DNA from: Acinetobacter sp. ANC 4862
GTDB taxonomy: Bacteria; Pseudomonadota; Gammaproteobacteria; Pseudomonadales; Moraxellaceae
Assembly (NCBI RefSeq): GCF_004336635.1
Contig: NZ_SJXH01000028.1
Location: 1-43,271, forward strand
Length of the DNA: 43,271 bases
Direction of reading: 5' to 3'
Below are positions 1 to 9,509 of this stretch, one piece after another. The number at the start of each line of letters is the position of its first letter. The stretch's first letter is position 1. The translations under genes were made by a program, and so were the position numbers. The notes under the pieces were generated by a model that ran no database searches, was not told the DNA's origin, and worked only from the letters and a program-made list of their open reading frames with translations.

Positions 1-1034
<1,034 letters not shown>

Positions 1035-1118
1035 GTTTTATTTTTTGTAGCCAAAGCTTGCTTTTTAATGGCAATTTTTACAAGACTATCAAATGATCAG
1101 AAATATAAGAGCAAGGAT

Positions 1119-2243
1119 ATGCCAAAAAAGAAAATCACTTTATCGAAATCGCTGTTATTTATACTGGTCTCTGGGATCATGAACGTCTCAAATGGATCTG
1201 AGACTTCAGAACAAGTCACTGATTCCCCCCCGAGTTCATTATCGACTAAGAATGAAGACTATAATTTGCTTTATCAAATTCCAAATTGGATCGATGCACT
1301 ACCGACATTTTTACCACAACAATCGAATGAACCTATTGTTCCACCCATCTTGCAAACTGCTGATCAAACTTGGTTAGACCGCAACCAACTTAAAGTTCGA
1401 AACTGGGCAGATAATACCTCGCATAAAATTGACAATTGGTTCGGTAAAACAGACCCAGAAAAACCGGCATCGGCGACATTACGTGTAATCGTGGATAATA
1501 GTTGGAATAAACATGATGGTTATGAAATTAAACCGCGTATCCGCGGCAAAATTAAACTTCCAACTTTAAAGCGTAAAGCAAGTGTCGTTTTTGGTGATGA
1601 TTCTTTAGATAATGAACTGGATAACAATGTTGCCATTACCGATGAAAATCCAGGAAGTAGCGATGATAAAACCATAGACCGGCAACGTACCCGTGAAAAT
1701 AACAGTTCTTTTGCATTGCGTTGGTCAGATTTTTCTAAGCGCCTCCCTTTCGAAACTGATTTGGATTTGGGACTTCGTTCAGGAAATGATATTTATCTCC
1801 GTCTAAAAGCATCCAGGGATTGGACACTGGAGAATGATTTCAGTTTTCATGCTGAACAGATTTATCGCTATGGCATTGATAGTAAAAATTATTTAAGAAC
1901 CAACTTTGAGCTCACTCATGCCCATCCTGATAAAGCTATTCTTTCTAACCAACTCAATCTCACTTATGCAGATGAGCAAGATGATGACTTAACCTGGGAT
2001 AACAACCTGTTTAGACAGCATCAGTTTTTCCATGCAAATACCTTTAGTTATGGTATTTATACCGGTGGTTTTTTAAATAATAATGACTTACGTTTAAATA
2101 GCTGGGGGCCCTTCGTTTCTTGGCGCCAACCGTTATGGCGTGAATGGTTTTATCTCCAAGGCAATTTAAATTATTTTAATAATCATCGGGATGATCGTAG
2201 TCATTTCATTGGTGCATCCGTGCGTTTGGAAGCATTATTTTAA
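1119..2243 (+). CDS. Putative outer-membrane beta-barrel protein, hypothetical
   Basis: Start chosen at ATG 1119 rather than 1068. From there the N-terminus (MPKKKITLSKSLLFILVSG) is a typical signal peptide, and an AAGAG lies about 7 bases upstream; the earlier ATG has no ribosome site and would add 17 charged residues. The mature protein (about 350 aa) has an N-terminal linker. Its C-terminal half alternates polar and hydrophobic residues and ends in Phe (RLEALF), as outer-membrane barrels do. It lies 84 bp after the repeat protein on the same strand, so co-transcription is likely. No named family recognised. Confidence 0.65.
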   Translation: MPKKKITLSKSLLFILVSGIMNVSNGSETSEQVTDSPPSSLSTKNEDYNLLYQIPNWIDALPTFLPQQSNEPIVPPILQTADQTWLDRNQLKVRNWADNTSHKIDNWFGKTDPEKPASATLRVIVDNSWNKHDGYEIKPRIRGKIKLPTLKRKASVVFGDDSLDNELDNNVAITDENPGSSDDKTIDRQRTRENNSSFALRWSDFSKRLPFETDLDLGLRSGNDIYLRLKASRDWTLENDFSFHAEQIYRYGIDSKNYLRTNFELTHAHPDKAILSNQLNLTYADEQDDDLTWDNNLFRQHQFFHANTFSYGIYTGGFLNNNDLRLNSWGPFVSWRQPLWREWFYLQGNLNYFNNHRDDRSHFIGASVRLEALF

Positions 2244-2289
2244 TCTGCTTTGTGCATAACTGCTACTTGCCCACAGTTATAATTTCAAT

Positions 2290-2317
2290 AAAAAACCTCC
2301 CGAAGGAGGTTTTTTTC
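2290..2317. terminator. Rho-independent terminator, bidirectional
   Basis: ACCTCC / GGAGGT stem with a CGAA loop, flanked by an A-run on the left and a T-run on the right. It sits between converging genes and can serve both the outer-membrane gene (+) and htpG (-). Confidence 0.9.
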
Positions 2318-2333
2318 TTAATGAGGAAAGGAC

Positions 2334-4253
2334 TTATTTCAACAACAAACTGTTAATACGTTTTACATATTCAGCCGGGTCATCGGGTAAACCACCTTCT
2401 GCAATCACTGCCTGATCGAAGATCACATTAGCCAGATCATCAAACTGATTCGAGCCTTCGAGTTTTTTTACCAAAGGATGTTCTGGGTTAATTTCCAGAA
2501 TCGGTTTACTTTCTGGTACAGCCTGACCTGCTTGTTTCAACATACGAATCAATTGTGGAGAAAGCTCACCTTCACCCGTCACCAAACATGCAGGAGAATC
2601 GACCAAACGTGTGGTTACACGCACTTCTTTGGTTTTGGCTTTCAGTGAATCCGACAGTTTTTCAACCACTGGTTTAAATTGTTCAGCGGCAGTTTCAAGT
2701 GCTTTCTTCTCCTCTGCATCTTGCAGATCACCTAAATCCACTGCACCTTTAGCCACATTTTGCATAGGCGTACCATCAAACTCATTGACGAATTCCATCG
2801 CCCATTCATCCACACGGTCCGCCATCAATAGTACTTCAATGCCTTTTTTCTTGAACAGTTCCAGTTGTGGTGAGTTTTTTGCAGCACTTAGACTATCGGC
2901 AGTCACATAATAAATGGCTTTTTGCCCTTCTTTCATTCGTGCTTTGTAATCTGCCAATGAAGTTGCAATCTCATCATTGGTCGATGTAGAGAAACGTAAT
3001 AATTTTAAAATACGCTCACGGTTGCCAAAGTCTTCGCCCAAACCTTCTTTAATCACTGAACCAAATTCGGCATAGAACTGTTTGAATTTCTCTTGGTCTT
3101 TTTCATCTTCCGACTTCGCCAAGCTATCCAGCATGGTTAAAATACGGCGGGTATTACCTTCGCGAATAGTTTTAACATCACGACTTTCCTGTAGCAGTTC
3201 ACGGCTGACATTGAGTGGAAGATCAGCACTATCGACCACACCCTGTACAAAACGCAAATAATTTGGAATCAGGTTATCTGCTTCATCCATAATGAACACA
3301 CGTTTTACATACAGCTTGATGCCCGCTTTCGCTTCACGAGTAAAGATATTGTGAGGAGCTTTGCTTGGTACATACAGCAATTGGGTATATTCGGTACTAC
3401 CTTCAACACGATTGTGTGCCCAAGCCAATGGTGCCTCAAAGTCGTGGCTTAAGTTCTTATAAAACTCTATGTATTGCTCGTCAGTGATCTCATTTTTATT
3501 TCGGGTCCAAAGTGCGCTTGCTGAGTTAATCGCTTCCCATTCATCCGTTTTGACCATCTGACCTGCTTTAGGTTCTTCACCTTCAGCCACTTCTTCTTGT
3601 TGCCAAACTTCTTTTTGCATTTCAATTGGCAAACTAATGTGGTCAGAATATTTATTGATGATTTGCTTAACTTTATAAGACTCTAAATACTCAAGTGCAT
3701 TATCACGTAAATGCAAAATGATATCTGTTCCACGTGAAGCCTTGGTGATTTGTTCAACTTCAAAATCACCTGTGCCTTGACTGATCCAGCGTACGCCATC
3801 ACTAGCATCTGCAGCTGCATGACGGGATTCAACGGTAATTTTTTCGGCAACAATAAAGCCTGAATAAAAACCAACACCAAACTGGCCAATCAATTGTGCA
3901 TCGGCCTTCTGATCACCTGACAGTCTAGACATAAAATCTTTGGTGCCAGACTTAGCAATCGTACCTAAATTATCAATCGCTTCTTGTTGAGTTAAACCAA
4001 TCCCGTTGTCTGAAATGGTGATGGTTTTATTGTCTTTATCTAGAGTGACCCGAACATGTAGTTCAGGATCATTTTCATAATATTCTGGATGATTGATTCC
4101 TTCAAAACGCAACTTATCACATGCATCAGATGCATTCGAAATTAGTTCGCGCAAGAAAATTTCCGGATTTGAATAAAGTGAATGTGTCACCAAATGTAAA
4201 AGTTGGGCTACTTCCGCTTGGAAACTATGTTTTTGTGTACTTTGTTCGCTCAT
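2334..4253 (-). CDS. htpG: Molecular chaperone HtpG (bacterial Hsp90)
   Basis: Cytosolic ATP-dependent homodimeric chaperone. The 639 residues match the usual bacterial length. The GHKL ATPase motifs are visible: [14 protein letters not shown] (residues 36-49, with the catalytic Glu and Mg-binding Asn), SDNGIG (81-86) and GQFGVGF (123-129). The middle and C-terminal dimerisation domains follow without a break. ATG start with a strong AAGGAG Shine-Dalgarno 7-8 bases upstream. The leader holds a sigma32-like promoter and an inverted repeat that includes the Shine-Dalgarno (listed separately). It lies 93 bp after the LprI-like gene on the same strand, so read-through is possible. Confidence 0.98.
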   Translation of the reverse strand: MSEQSTQKHSFQAEVAQLLHLVTHSLYSNPEIFLRELISNASDACDKLRFEGINHPEYYENDPELHVRVTLDKDNKTITISDNGIGLTQQEAIDNLGTIAKSGTKDFMSRLSGDQKADAQLIGQFGVGFYSGFIVAEKITVESRHAAADASDGVRWISQGTGDFEVEQITKASRGTDIILHLRDNALEYLESYKVKQIINKYSDHISLPIEMQKEVWQQEEVAEGEEPKAGQMVKTDEWEAINSASALWTRNKNEITDEQYIEFYKNLSHDFEAPLAWAHNRVEGSTEYTQLLYVPSKAPHNIFTREAKAGIKLYVKRVFIMDEADNLIPNYLRFVQGVVDSADLPLNVSRELLQESRDVKTIREGNTRRILTMLDSLAKSEDEKDQEKFKQFYAEFGSVIKEGLGEDFGNRERILKLLRFSTSTNDEIATSLADYKARMKEGQKAIYYVTADSLSAAKNSPQLELFKKKGIEVLLMADRVDEWAMEFVNEFDGTPMQNVAKGAVDLGDLQDAEEKKALETAAEQFKPVVEKLSDSLKAKTKEVRVTTRLVDSPACLVTGEGELSPQLIRMLKQAGQAVPESKPILEINPEHPLVKKLEGSNQFDDLANVIFDQAVIAEGGLPDDPAEYVKRINSLLLK

Positions 4254-4254
4254 C

Positions 4255-4312
4255 AGTCACTCCTTAAATTCATTAAACACTTTTTATTGAATGCTTAATG
4301 AATGGAGTGACT
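4255..4312 (-). promoter_or_regulatory. htpG leader inverted repeat that could pair the Shine-Dalgarno (possible RNA thermometer)
   Basis: On the htpG strand AGTCACTCC+ATTCATTAA (4312-4295) is complementary to TTAATGAAT+GGAGTGACT (4276-4255). An extra TTAA (4264-4267) bulges out and the loop is about 18 bases. The AAGGAG Shine-Dalgarno overlaps the 3' arm, so in any transcript containing both arms it would be largely base-paired just before the ATG. Caveat: a sigma32-like promoter starting inside the loop would make a transcript lacking the 5' arm. Confidence 0.5.
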
Positions 4313-4326
4313 TGAGAAATTTTCAA
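4300..4326 (-). promoter_or_regulatory. Candidate sigma32 (heat-shock) promoter of htpG
   Basis: On the minus strand TTGAAA (4326-4321) is followed after 13 bases by CTCCATTC (4307-4300), compared with the sigma32 consensus TTGAAA / CCCCATNT. htpG is a classical RpoH target. The start point would fall near 4293, giving a leader of about 40 bases. Confidence 0.5.
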
Positions 4327-4346
4327 TAGTAAGGAATAAATTTTTC

Positions 4347-4691
4347 TTAAAAAGGGCCTTGTTTATAAACACGATCCATATACAGATCCAGTTTTTGTTG
4401 GCGCATTTTATATACTTCGCTTAAACAACGGCTCGAGTTACCACATTGATCACGTAATTGTAGCCACTTTACCTGTTCATCCTGAATAACGCCACGTGTC
4501 CCCATAGGAACCAGGCGCTTAATAATATTATAGGTGGTGGCCATTTTAACATCGGCATCATTTACAGCACGATGCTCACAAATGGCATGTTCTGTTTGTG
4601 TTCGGGCATTATCACAATTGAAACTTGCAGCAAAAACAGAACCACTAAATAGGCTAAAAAAGACCACACTGTATAAATTGAATAATTTCAT
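4347..4691 (-). CDS. LprI/DUF1311-family periplasmic protein
   Basis: 114 residues with a signal peptide (MKLFNLYSVVFFSLFSGSVFAA) and a mature domain carrying four cysteines in the LprI arrangement: FNCDNARTQTEHAICEH and the later QCGNSSRCLSEVY. Some family members bind and inhibit lysozyme. The role here is not shown by the sequence. It is immediately upstream of htpG on the same strand. The family call is good; lysozyme inhibition is an inference. Confidence 0.75.
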   Translation of the reverse strand: MKLFNLYSVVFFSLFSGSVFAASFNCDNARTQTEHAICEHRAVNDADVKMATTYNIIKRLVPMGTRGVIQDEQVKWLQLRDQCGNSSRCLSEVYKMRQQKLDLYMDRVYKQGPF

Positions 4692-4801
4692 GATTTGTTT
4701 TCTCTTTTTAGCTTATTGTATATAACCAACTTAAACAAAATCTTGATCATTAAGTAGTATCAAAGTGCTCAATCTATGTGATTTATTGTAAGTTTTTCAT
4801 T

Positions 4802-4833
4802 AAAAAACCCCATCTATAAAGATGAGGTTTTTT
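4802..4833 (-). terminator. Rho-independent terminator of ompW
   Basis: AAAAAACC..CATCT / AGATGAGGTTTTTT hairpin with an ATAA loop. The single mismatch becomes a G-U pair on the minus strand. It lies just past the ompW stop. Confidence 0.85.
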
Positions 4834-4855
4834 GGCGCTTATTTTTATTTTAGTC

Positions 4856-5464
4856 TTAGAATTTGTAGCTATAACCGACTGTATAAACCCAAGGGTTTAC
4901 TTCCAATTCACCAATATTTGTACCATCTAATTCTAAGTCTGTTTCAACCTGAGCATAACGTACATCTGCAAAAACACCCCAATTTTTAGCATCTGCAGGC
5001 TGGAAGTTAAAACCAACTTGCCCAGCAACACCATAAGCTACATCGGCTTCAAGTTTTGAACCTGCAATTGCACCTTTGGTCTCTTCATCCCAAGGTACAA
5101 CCACAGTTGCACCAACACCGACATAAGGAGTAAAGCGAGTTGAATTTTTAAAGTTATATTTAGCGGTCACAGTGGGTGGTAAATGTTTAAAGCTTGCTAC
5201 CTCACCTAAACCTTCAATACTTACATCATGTTTGAAAGGAGTCGCCAATAACAATTCTACAGAAATAGGTGAGTTATCAAAGAAATATTCTACTGAAGGG
5301 GTAAAACCCAGTTCATTGCTTACGGTCGCCTTACCACCTGCAATAATACCATTATCATCATTTTGTGGTGCCAGAGCAGAAGCACCCACTTTAACCTGCC
5401 ACTGACCCGCCATCGTAGAAGCAGACATTCCCAATAATGTAATAAGAGCAACTTGTTTTAACAT
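4856..5464 (-). CDS. ompW: OmpW-family outer-membrane protein
   Basis: Eight-stranded barrel of the OmpW family. The start was set at ATG 5464 because AAGGGG lies 7 bases upstream and the protein then begins with a clean signal peptide (MLKQVALITLLGMSASTMAG); a start 11 codons earlier lacks both. The product has 202 aa. Visible signs are GQWQVKVGA at the mature start, TPYVGVGA in the middle and the C-terminal aromatic end VGYSYKF. OmpW proteins form narrow hydrophobic channels; in other bacteria they respond to iron, salt or oxidative stress. Single gene with its own terminator. Confidence 0.9.
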   Translation of the reverse strand: MLKQVALITLLGMSASTMAGQWQVKVGASALAPQNDDNGIIAGGKATVSNELGFTPSVEYFFDNSPISVELLLATPFKHDVSIEGLGEVASFKHLPPTVTAKYNFKNSTRFTPYVGVGATVVVPWDEETKGAIAGSKLEADVAYGVAGQVGFNFQPADAKNWGVFADVRYAQVETDLELDGTNIGELEVNPWVYTVGYSYKF

Positions 5465-5507
5465 TTTAAATACCCCTTGGAAGAATAATAACAACAATTT
5501 TTAAACA

Positions 5508-5564
5508 TTAATTAATAATAAACACGAGACAAATTAATATGCAAGAGTGATTAATTAATAATAA
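5508..5564. repeat. Direct repeat ATTAATTAATAATAA, two copies 42 bp apart
   Basis: The same 15-base AT-rich word begins at 5508 and 5550 in the ompW upstream region. The 42-bp spacing is about four helical turns. It could be a regulator site or simply AT-rich sequence. No regulator can be named. Confidence 0.35.
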
Positions 5565-5616
5565 TTATATTTATTTTCAAGCAATTGATAATATTAAGTA
5601 TTTATTTTAAATAGAC

Positions 5617-5649
5617 TAACTTGGTTGGTTTTAAATACCAACCAAGTTA
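5617..5649. repeat. 13-bp perfect inverted repeat in the ompW / permease gap
   Basis: TAACTTGGTTGGT (5617-5629) and its exact complement (5637-5649) are separated by TTTAAAT. It lies downstream of the permease gene and upstream of ompW. It may be a weak terminator for the permease (no clean T-run on that strand) or an operator. The rest of the 318-base gap 5465-5782 is AT-rich with no gene seen. Confidence 0.6.
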
Positions 5650-5782
5650 ATCAAGTTTATTATTATATTCCGAGTATATTAATCAGGTTTATTGTATTAA
5701 GTATTTAAAAGATGTATTTAAAATAAATCTATTAACATTATACATAAAACAGAATCAAACTTAATTTAAATATTAGTTTAGA

Positions 5783-7150
5783 TTAAAGAACCATTGCAGC
5801 AATCCATCCAAATATCAATAAAGGAATATTAAAATGGATAAAGGTAGGAACCACACTGTCTTTCATATGGTCATGTTGTCCATCCATATTTAAACCTGAG
5901 GTTGGTCCTAAAGTTGAATCAGAGGCTGGAGAACCCGCATCGCCCAAAGCTGCGGCGGTACCAATAATTGCAATGGTTGCAGCGGGACTAAAGCCAAATT
6001 GAATACATAAAGGCACATAGATAATGGCCAAAATCGGCACCGTAGAGAACGATGAACCAATCCCTAAAGTAATCAGCAAACCGACCAGCAACATTAAAAA
6101 TGCAGCCAGACCTTTACTGTTACCAATCCACTCAACAGATGCATTGACCAAAGCAGGAACTTGATTGGTGGCCTCAATGACGGATGCAAAACCTTGTGCG
6201 GCAATCATAATAAAACCGACCAATGCCATCATTCGCATACCGGTAATAATCACATCATCCGCTTCTTTCCACTTAAAAATACCCGCGCAGCTTAAAATTG
6301 CGACACCCACCAAACCGGCAAGAATCATCGAATCTGAATAAAGCTGTACAGCCAAGGTCGCAATGACTGCAAAAGCGGCCATTATCAAGGTGAATTTTGC
6401 AATTTGTGGCTTAGCATTCGCATCGGTAACAACCTCACCGGAAATACTATGATGACTTGCCTCAAGCTGAATTTCTTTATAAATTCGTGGTTTACGATAG
6501 CTATAAAAGACCGCAATCAATAGTCCCACGAACATGCCAAAAACGGGAATAGCCATTGCAGATGGAATTTGATCGTAGCTAATTTCAAAACCGTAAGGCT
6601 TACCAAAAGTATTGATGTTTTGTCCTAAAATATCATTCAGGAAAATGGCACCAAATCCGACCGGAACCAGCATATAGGTGGCGCATAAACCAAAAGTTAA
6701 TAAACAGGCCACAGCGCGGCGGTCTAAATTTAAATGGTTAAAGACACTTAACAAAGGTGGAATCAAAACCGGGATAAAAGCAATATGAACAGGAATTAGG
6801 TTTTGCGAAGACACTGCAGCAGCGACAATCGTAAAGAAAATTAAATATTTAACTTTATTTTGCGATTGAACATTGGCATCCCCTTTTAAGGTGGAAATCA
6901 GTTTATAAGCCAATAAATCCGGCAAACCCGACCGTGCTAAAGCAAGTGCAAATGCACCTAAAATACCATAGGCTAAGGCAATTTTAGCCCCGCCACCTAG
7001 GCCATTATTAAATGCATCTAAAGTTCCTTGTAGACCTAAACCGGCCAATAAACCACCGGCAACAGCACCGATCACCAATGCAAATACCACAGGCACACGA
7101 GCTAATGAGAGTCCGAACATGACTCCGATAGCGGCAATAATTGCGAACAT
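5783..7150 (-). CDS. COG2056/YuiF-like membrane permease (Na+/H+ antiporter-family annotation)
   Basis: About 455 residues with some 11-12 hydrophobic segments along the whole length. Motifs include GGGAKIALAYGILGAFALAL near the N-terminus and LGDAGSPASDSTLGPTSGLN near the C-terminus, both typical of this NhaC-like ion-transporter superfamily group. Start set at ATG 7150; a TTG two codons earlier is less likely, and neither has a strong ribosome site. Substrate unknown: such proteins are often labelled Na+/H+ antiporters or amino-acid permeases by homology only. Monocistronic in this context. Confidence 0.75.
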   Translation of the reverse strand: MFAIIAAIGVMFGLSLARVPVVFALVIGAVAGGLLAGLGLQGTLDAFNNGLGGGAKIALAYGILGAFALALARSGLPDLLAYKLISTLKGDANVQSQNKVKYLIFFTIVAAAVSSQNLIPVHIAFIPVLIPPLLSVFNHLNLDRRAVACLLTFGLCATYMLVPVGFGAIFLNDILGQNINTFGKPYGFEISYDQIPSAMAIPVFGMFVGLLIAVFYSYRKPRIYKEIQLEASHHSISGEVVTDANAKPQIAKFTLIMAAFAVIATLAVQLYSDSMILAGLVGVAILSCAGIFKWKEADDVIITGMRMMALVGFIMIAAQGFASVIEATNQVPALVNASVEWIGNSKGLAAFLMLLVGLLITLGIGSSFSTVPILAIIYVPLCIQFGFSPAATIAIIGTAAALGDAGSPASDSTLGPTSGLNMDGQHDHMKDSVVPTFIHFNIPLLIFGWIAAMVL

Positions 7151-7280
7151 AATCAATTGAGAGGAAGATGAAAAGCCGATATTTTAGCAGATCCAACTCA
7201 TTGAAACTGTAAATTGATGGCTTTTATCCACCATCAACTTTTTCATTTAAATTCATGTAATTAAATACAAGTAAATGAAT

Positions 7281-8146
7281 TTAAATCTGTTCCAAAGCAA
7301 AGCTACGAATATAATTTGCGACCAACTTGGGTTGGCTTAATATTGCCCAATGATTGGCATCGACATCTACACGCTGAAAATTTTCAGCCCATTTGGGCAT
7401 TTCATCAATCAGTTCAGGACTGACAAAATTGTCGCGTTTCAGCACAATTGCTTGCACGGGGCAGACTGCAAAACGCTGACGTGGCTGAGTTAAGCGTGGC
7501 AGAAAATTGGCGCGATACAGCCCGATTCCATGTTTCCCATCTGATGCAATATGGGGATTTAAAGGCAAGTTTTTTTTGTGCTCTAACTTTTCAAGCACTT
7601 TGCCCCATTTTTCAGGACTGAAAAAATTCCATACCGTAGGTGCCAGCAAAGGTAGTTGAAATACTGCGATATACCAAGACTTGCTCAGTTGCTTAAAGAA
7701 CTTGCCCTTGTCTTGTTTAAACTGACTACGCATCCAAAATGCAGCATGGTCTAAACACGGACCTGAAATCGTATTATAAGATAAAATTCGTGCTTTAAAT
7801 TTAGCTTCGGTGACCGACTCCCAAGCTGAATAGAACCCCAATCATGCGCTGCCAAATGGAAAGGCCGATCTTTTAATACAGCATTGACTACACTTTCTAA
7901 ATCTAACGATAACTGTTCTAAGCGATAGTCACGAATACGTGCTGGAATGGAGGACTGCCCTGCTCCGCGTACATCATAAGTGACAATATAAAAATCTTGG
8001 ATAAGTTCCTGAATAACCGGCTCCCATACTTCCTGATTATCAGGGTAACCATGCACCAAGACTAAAGCCGGTTTTTCCTCAATCCCCCAAGTTTTCACAT
8101 ACAGATGCTGTTGATCTCGGGTTGTTACCCATTGGGTTTTCTGCAT
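7281..8146 (-). pseudogene. Alpha/beta hydrolase (epoxide-hydrolase-like), broken by a 1-base frameshift
   Basis: Two overlapping frames together make one hydrolase of about 288 aa. The first part (from ATG 8146) has LVHGYPDNQEVW (oxyanion HG motif), YDVRGAGQSS and AAHDWGS, where Asp would be the nucleophile. The second part, in another frame, continues WESVTEAKFKARILSYNTIS and ends with DANHWAILSQPKLV carrying the catalytic His. The frames join if one base is restored at about 7823-7828 (minus strand CAG-CTTGGGAG). The protein as written truncates soon after the nucleophile. It could be a real inactivating deletion or a sequencing error. It is divergent from another pseudogene 117 bp away. 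Confidence 0.85.
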
Positions 8147-8263
8147 AAGCCTTTCTCATTTTTTTATTGACTATTTATCTTGATGATTGGGCAACCTGAT
8201 CAATGTCCCAATTTTAATTCTGCTCTAGTATGGTCGGGCTAGCCATAAAAAAAATTGACCTCT

Positions 8264-8748
8264 ATGAGCCTTTAAAAAAAACTACAGACAATACCTGCGA
8301 TCTCTAAATTTATGATCAATCGCTACGCACCTTACCGTGGTGCAGGTATTGAGATCGAAAAAATGGATTTGGCAAATGATCACATTCGCGTAAAAATGCC
8401 TTTAACGCGTAAAAATCAAAATGTGGTTGGGATGCATTTTGGAGGAAGCTTGTACTCCATGGTCGATCCGTTTTTATGCTTTTACTGCTGCATCATCTCG
8501 GATCAAAATATATCGTCTGGGATAAATCGGCTCAGATTAATTTTCTCTCGCCAGGACGCAACACTGTCTATGCTGATATTCGCCTAGATGCCGTGGAAAT
8601 AACCCATATTAAAGAGCTTACTGATAATTACGCACCTGTATATCGTACATACACAGTCAATATTTTTGATGATGCAGGCATCCGCATTGCTGAAGTTGAA
8701 AAAACGGTCTATATCCGTAGAAAAAATCCCAAACCAACCACTCGATAA
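8264..8748 (+). pseudogene. DUF4442 (hotdog thioesterase-like) gene with a nonsense codon and a frameshift
   Basis: An ATG at 8264 opens MSL, then TAA at 8273, then in the same frame KKLQTIPAISKFMINRYAPYRGAG, which reads as the natural N-terminus of this family. The frame continues through MHFGGSLYSMVDPF and is lost at the T-run 8471-8475. One added T restores MLLLLHHLGSKYIVWDKSAQINFLSPG and the rest to stop 8748. The gene therefore has two independent lesions. A restart at ATG 8312 would still meet the frameshift. Intact homologues are about 155-160 aa and are presumed acyl-CoA thioesterase-like; function is not proven. Confidence 0.85.
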
Positions 8749-8751
8749 TAA

Positions 8752-8778
8752 AAAAGCGCTTGTTGATCAAGCGCTTTT
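8752..8778. terminator. Rho-independent terminator, bidirectional
   Basis: AAAAGCGCTTG / CAAGCGCTTTT perfect 11-bp stem with a 5-base loop between the converging DUF4442 pseudogene and the lipoprotein gene. Confidence 0.9.
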
Positions 8779-8798
8779 ACTTCAATTAAGACGTTGAA

Positions 8799-9158
8799 TT
8801 AACGTTTTTTCTGTTCGATGGCAGCTCCGGCACCACCACCAATTGCACCACCAATCGCAGCACCCGCATTACCACCAATCACGCTCTTACCGACTGCAGA
8901 ACCAATGGCACCGCCTACACCACTATAAACTGCATTACGGTTAGAACCACCTTGGGTTTTACTACCGACCGCTGCACCTGCACCACCACCAACTGCTGCA
9001 CCAATACCACCGCCGACTTTATTACCTACACCGCCACCAACCGCACCACCTAGTGCTGCTGCGCCGATTCGCTGTTCCCTTGGCGACATACTGTCACAAC
9101 CCGCCAACATAAAAGTGGACATGGTCACAACCGCCATTACGCTCATTAACTTTTTCAT
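8799..9158 (-). CDS. Glycine-zipper lipoprotein
   Basis: Start set at ATG 9158 because AGGGGG lies 7 bases upstream and a lipoprotein signal follows directly (MKKLMSVMAVVTMSTFMLAGC, lipobox LAGC with Cys 21). The product has 119 aa. The mature part is a long run of GxxxG-type repeats (GAALGGAVGGGVGNKVGGG...) as in glycine-zipper 2TM or SlyB-like envelope proteins, ending in EQKKR. It should be lipid-anchored in the envelope. The exact role is unknown; relatives affect outer-membrane integrity. Confidence 0.85.
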   Translation of the reverse strand: MKKLMSVMAVVTMSTFMLAGCDSMSPREQRIGAAALGGAVGGGVGNKVGGGIGAAVGGGAGAAVGSKTQGGSNRNAVYSGVGGAIGSAVGKSVIGGNAGAAIGGAIGGGAGAAIEQKKR

Positions 9159-9300
9159 GGGATTTCCCCCTGTTCTCACTCTTCTTAGATTAAGCTTAAT
9201 TTGTGGAGAGTAATAAAAGGAAAATGTTACGCATTAGCACTGAAATGCTGCATTTTGTAAACAGTCTTGAAACATTTAAAAACTACTTTTCAGAAAATTA

Positions 9301-9459
9301 CGTTTGCTTATCTTCTACATGTACTTCATACACAATAATATCTTTTCCCCTTATTGATCACTTCAAAAATTGTGGCATCGACATTATGATCGGATTCTTG
9401 CCACGCAATTCGACCAATCACTTCTGCCTTTAGGAACAACCGCTTTTCTTCTATCTAAA
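9301..9459 (-). pseudogene. Possible remnant of a small gene between rpoC and the lipoprotein gene
   Basis: On the minus strand a frame reads KRLFLKAEVIGRIAWQESD then HNVDATIFEVINKG. Removing one base in the GGGGAAAA run near 9340-9348 continues it as KDIIVYEVHVEDKQT to a TAA. Upstream the frame is closed by TAG, with no good ATG or ribosome site. The composition looks protein-like rather than random, so it may be a decayed small gene or fragment. Family not recognised. The opposite-strand frame at 9203-9433 has no support. Apart from this and the rpoC terminator, the 9159-9509 gap shows nothing. Confidence 0.3.
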
Positions 9460-9462
9460 ACA

Positions 9463-9490
9463 AAAAAAGACGCCCGAAGGCGCCTTTTTT
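9463..9490 (-). terminator. Rho-independent terminator of the rpoBC transcript
   Basis: On the minus strand AAAAAAGGCGCC-TTCG-GGCGTCTTTTTT: a stable stem with a UUCG tetraloop and a T-run, 20 bases after the rpoC stop. Confidence 0.95.
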
Positions 9491-9509
9491 CAATCACTTA
9501 ACTTAAGAA

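Noticed and set aside
2611..2910. Plus-strand frame inside htpG
   Set aside because: Antisense shadow of a conserved gene with no start signal.
9203..9433. Plus-strand open frame of 76 codons
   Set aside because: No ribosome site or family similarity; the opposite strand carries the more protein-like remnant.
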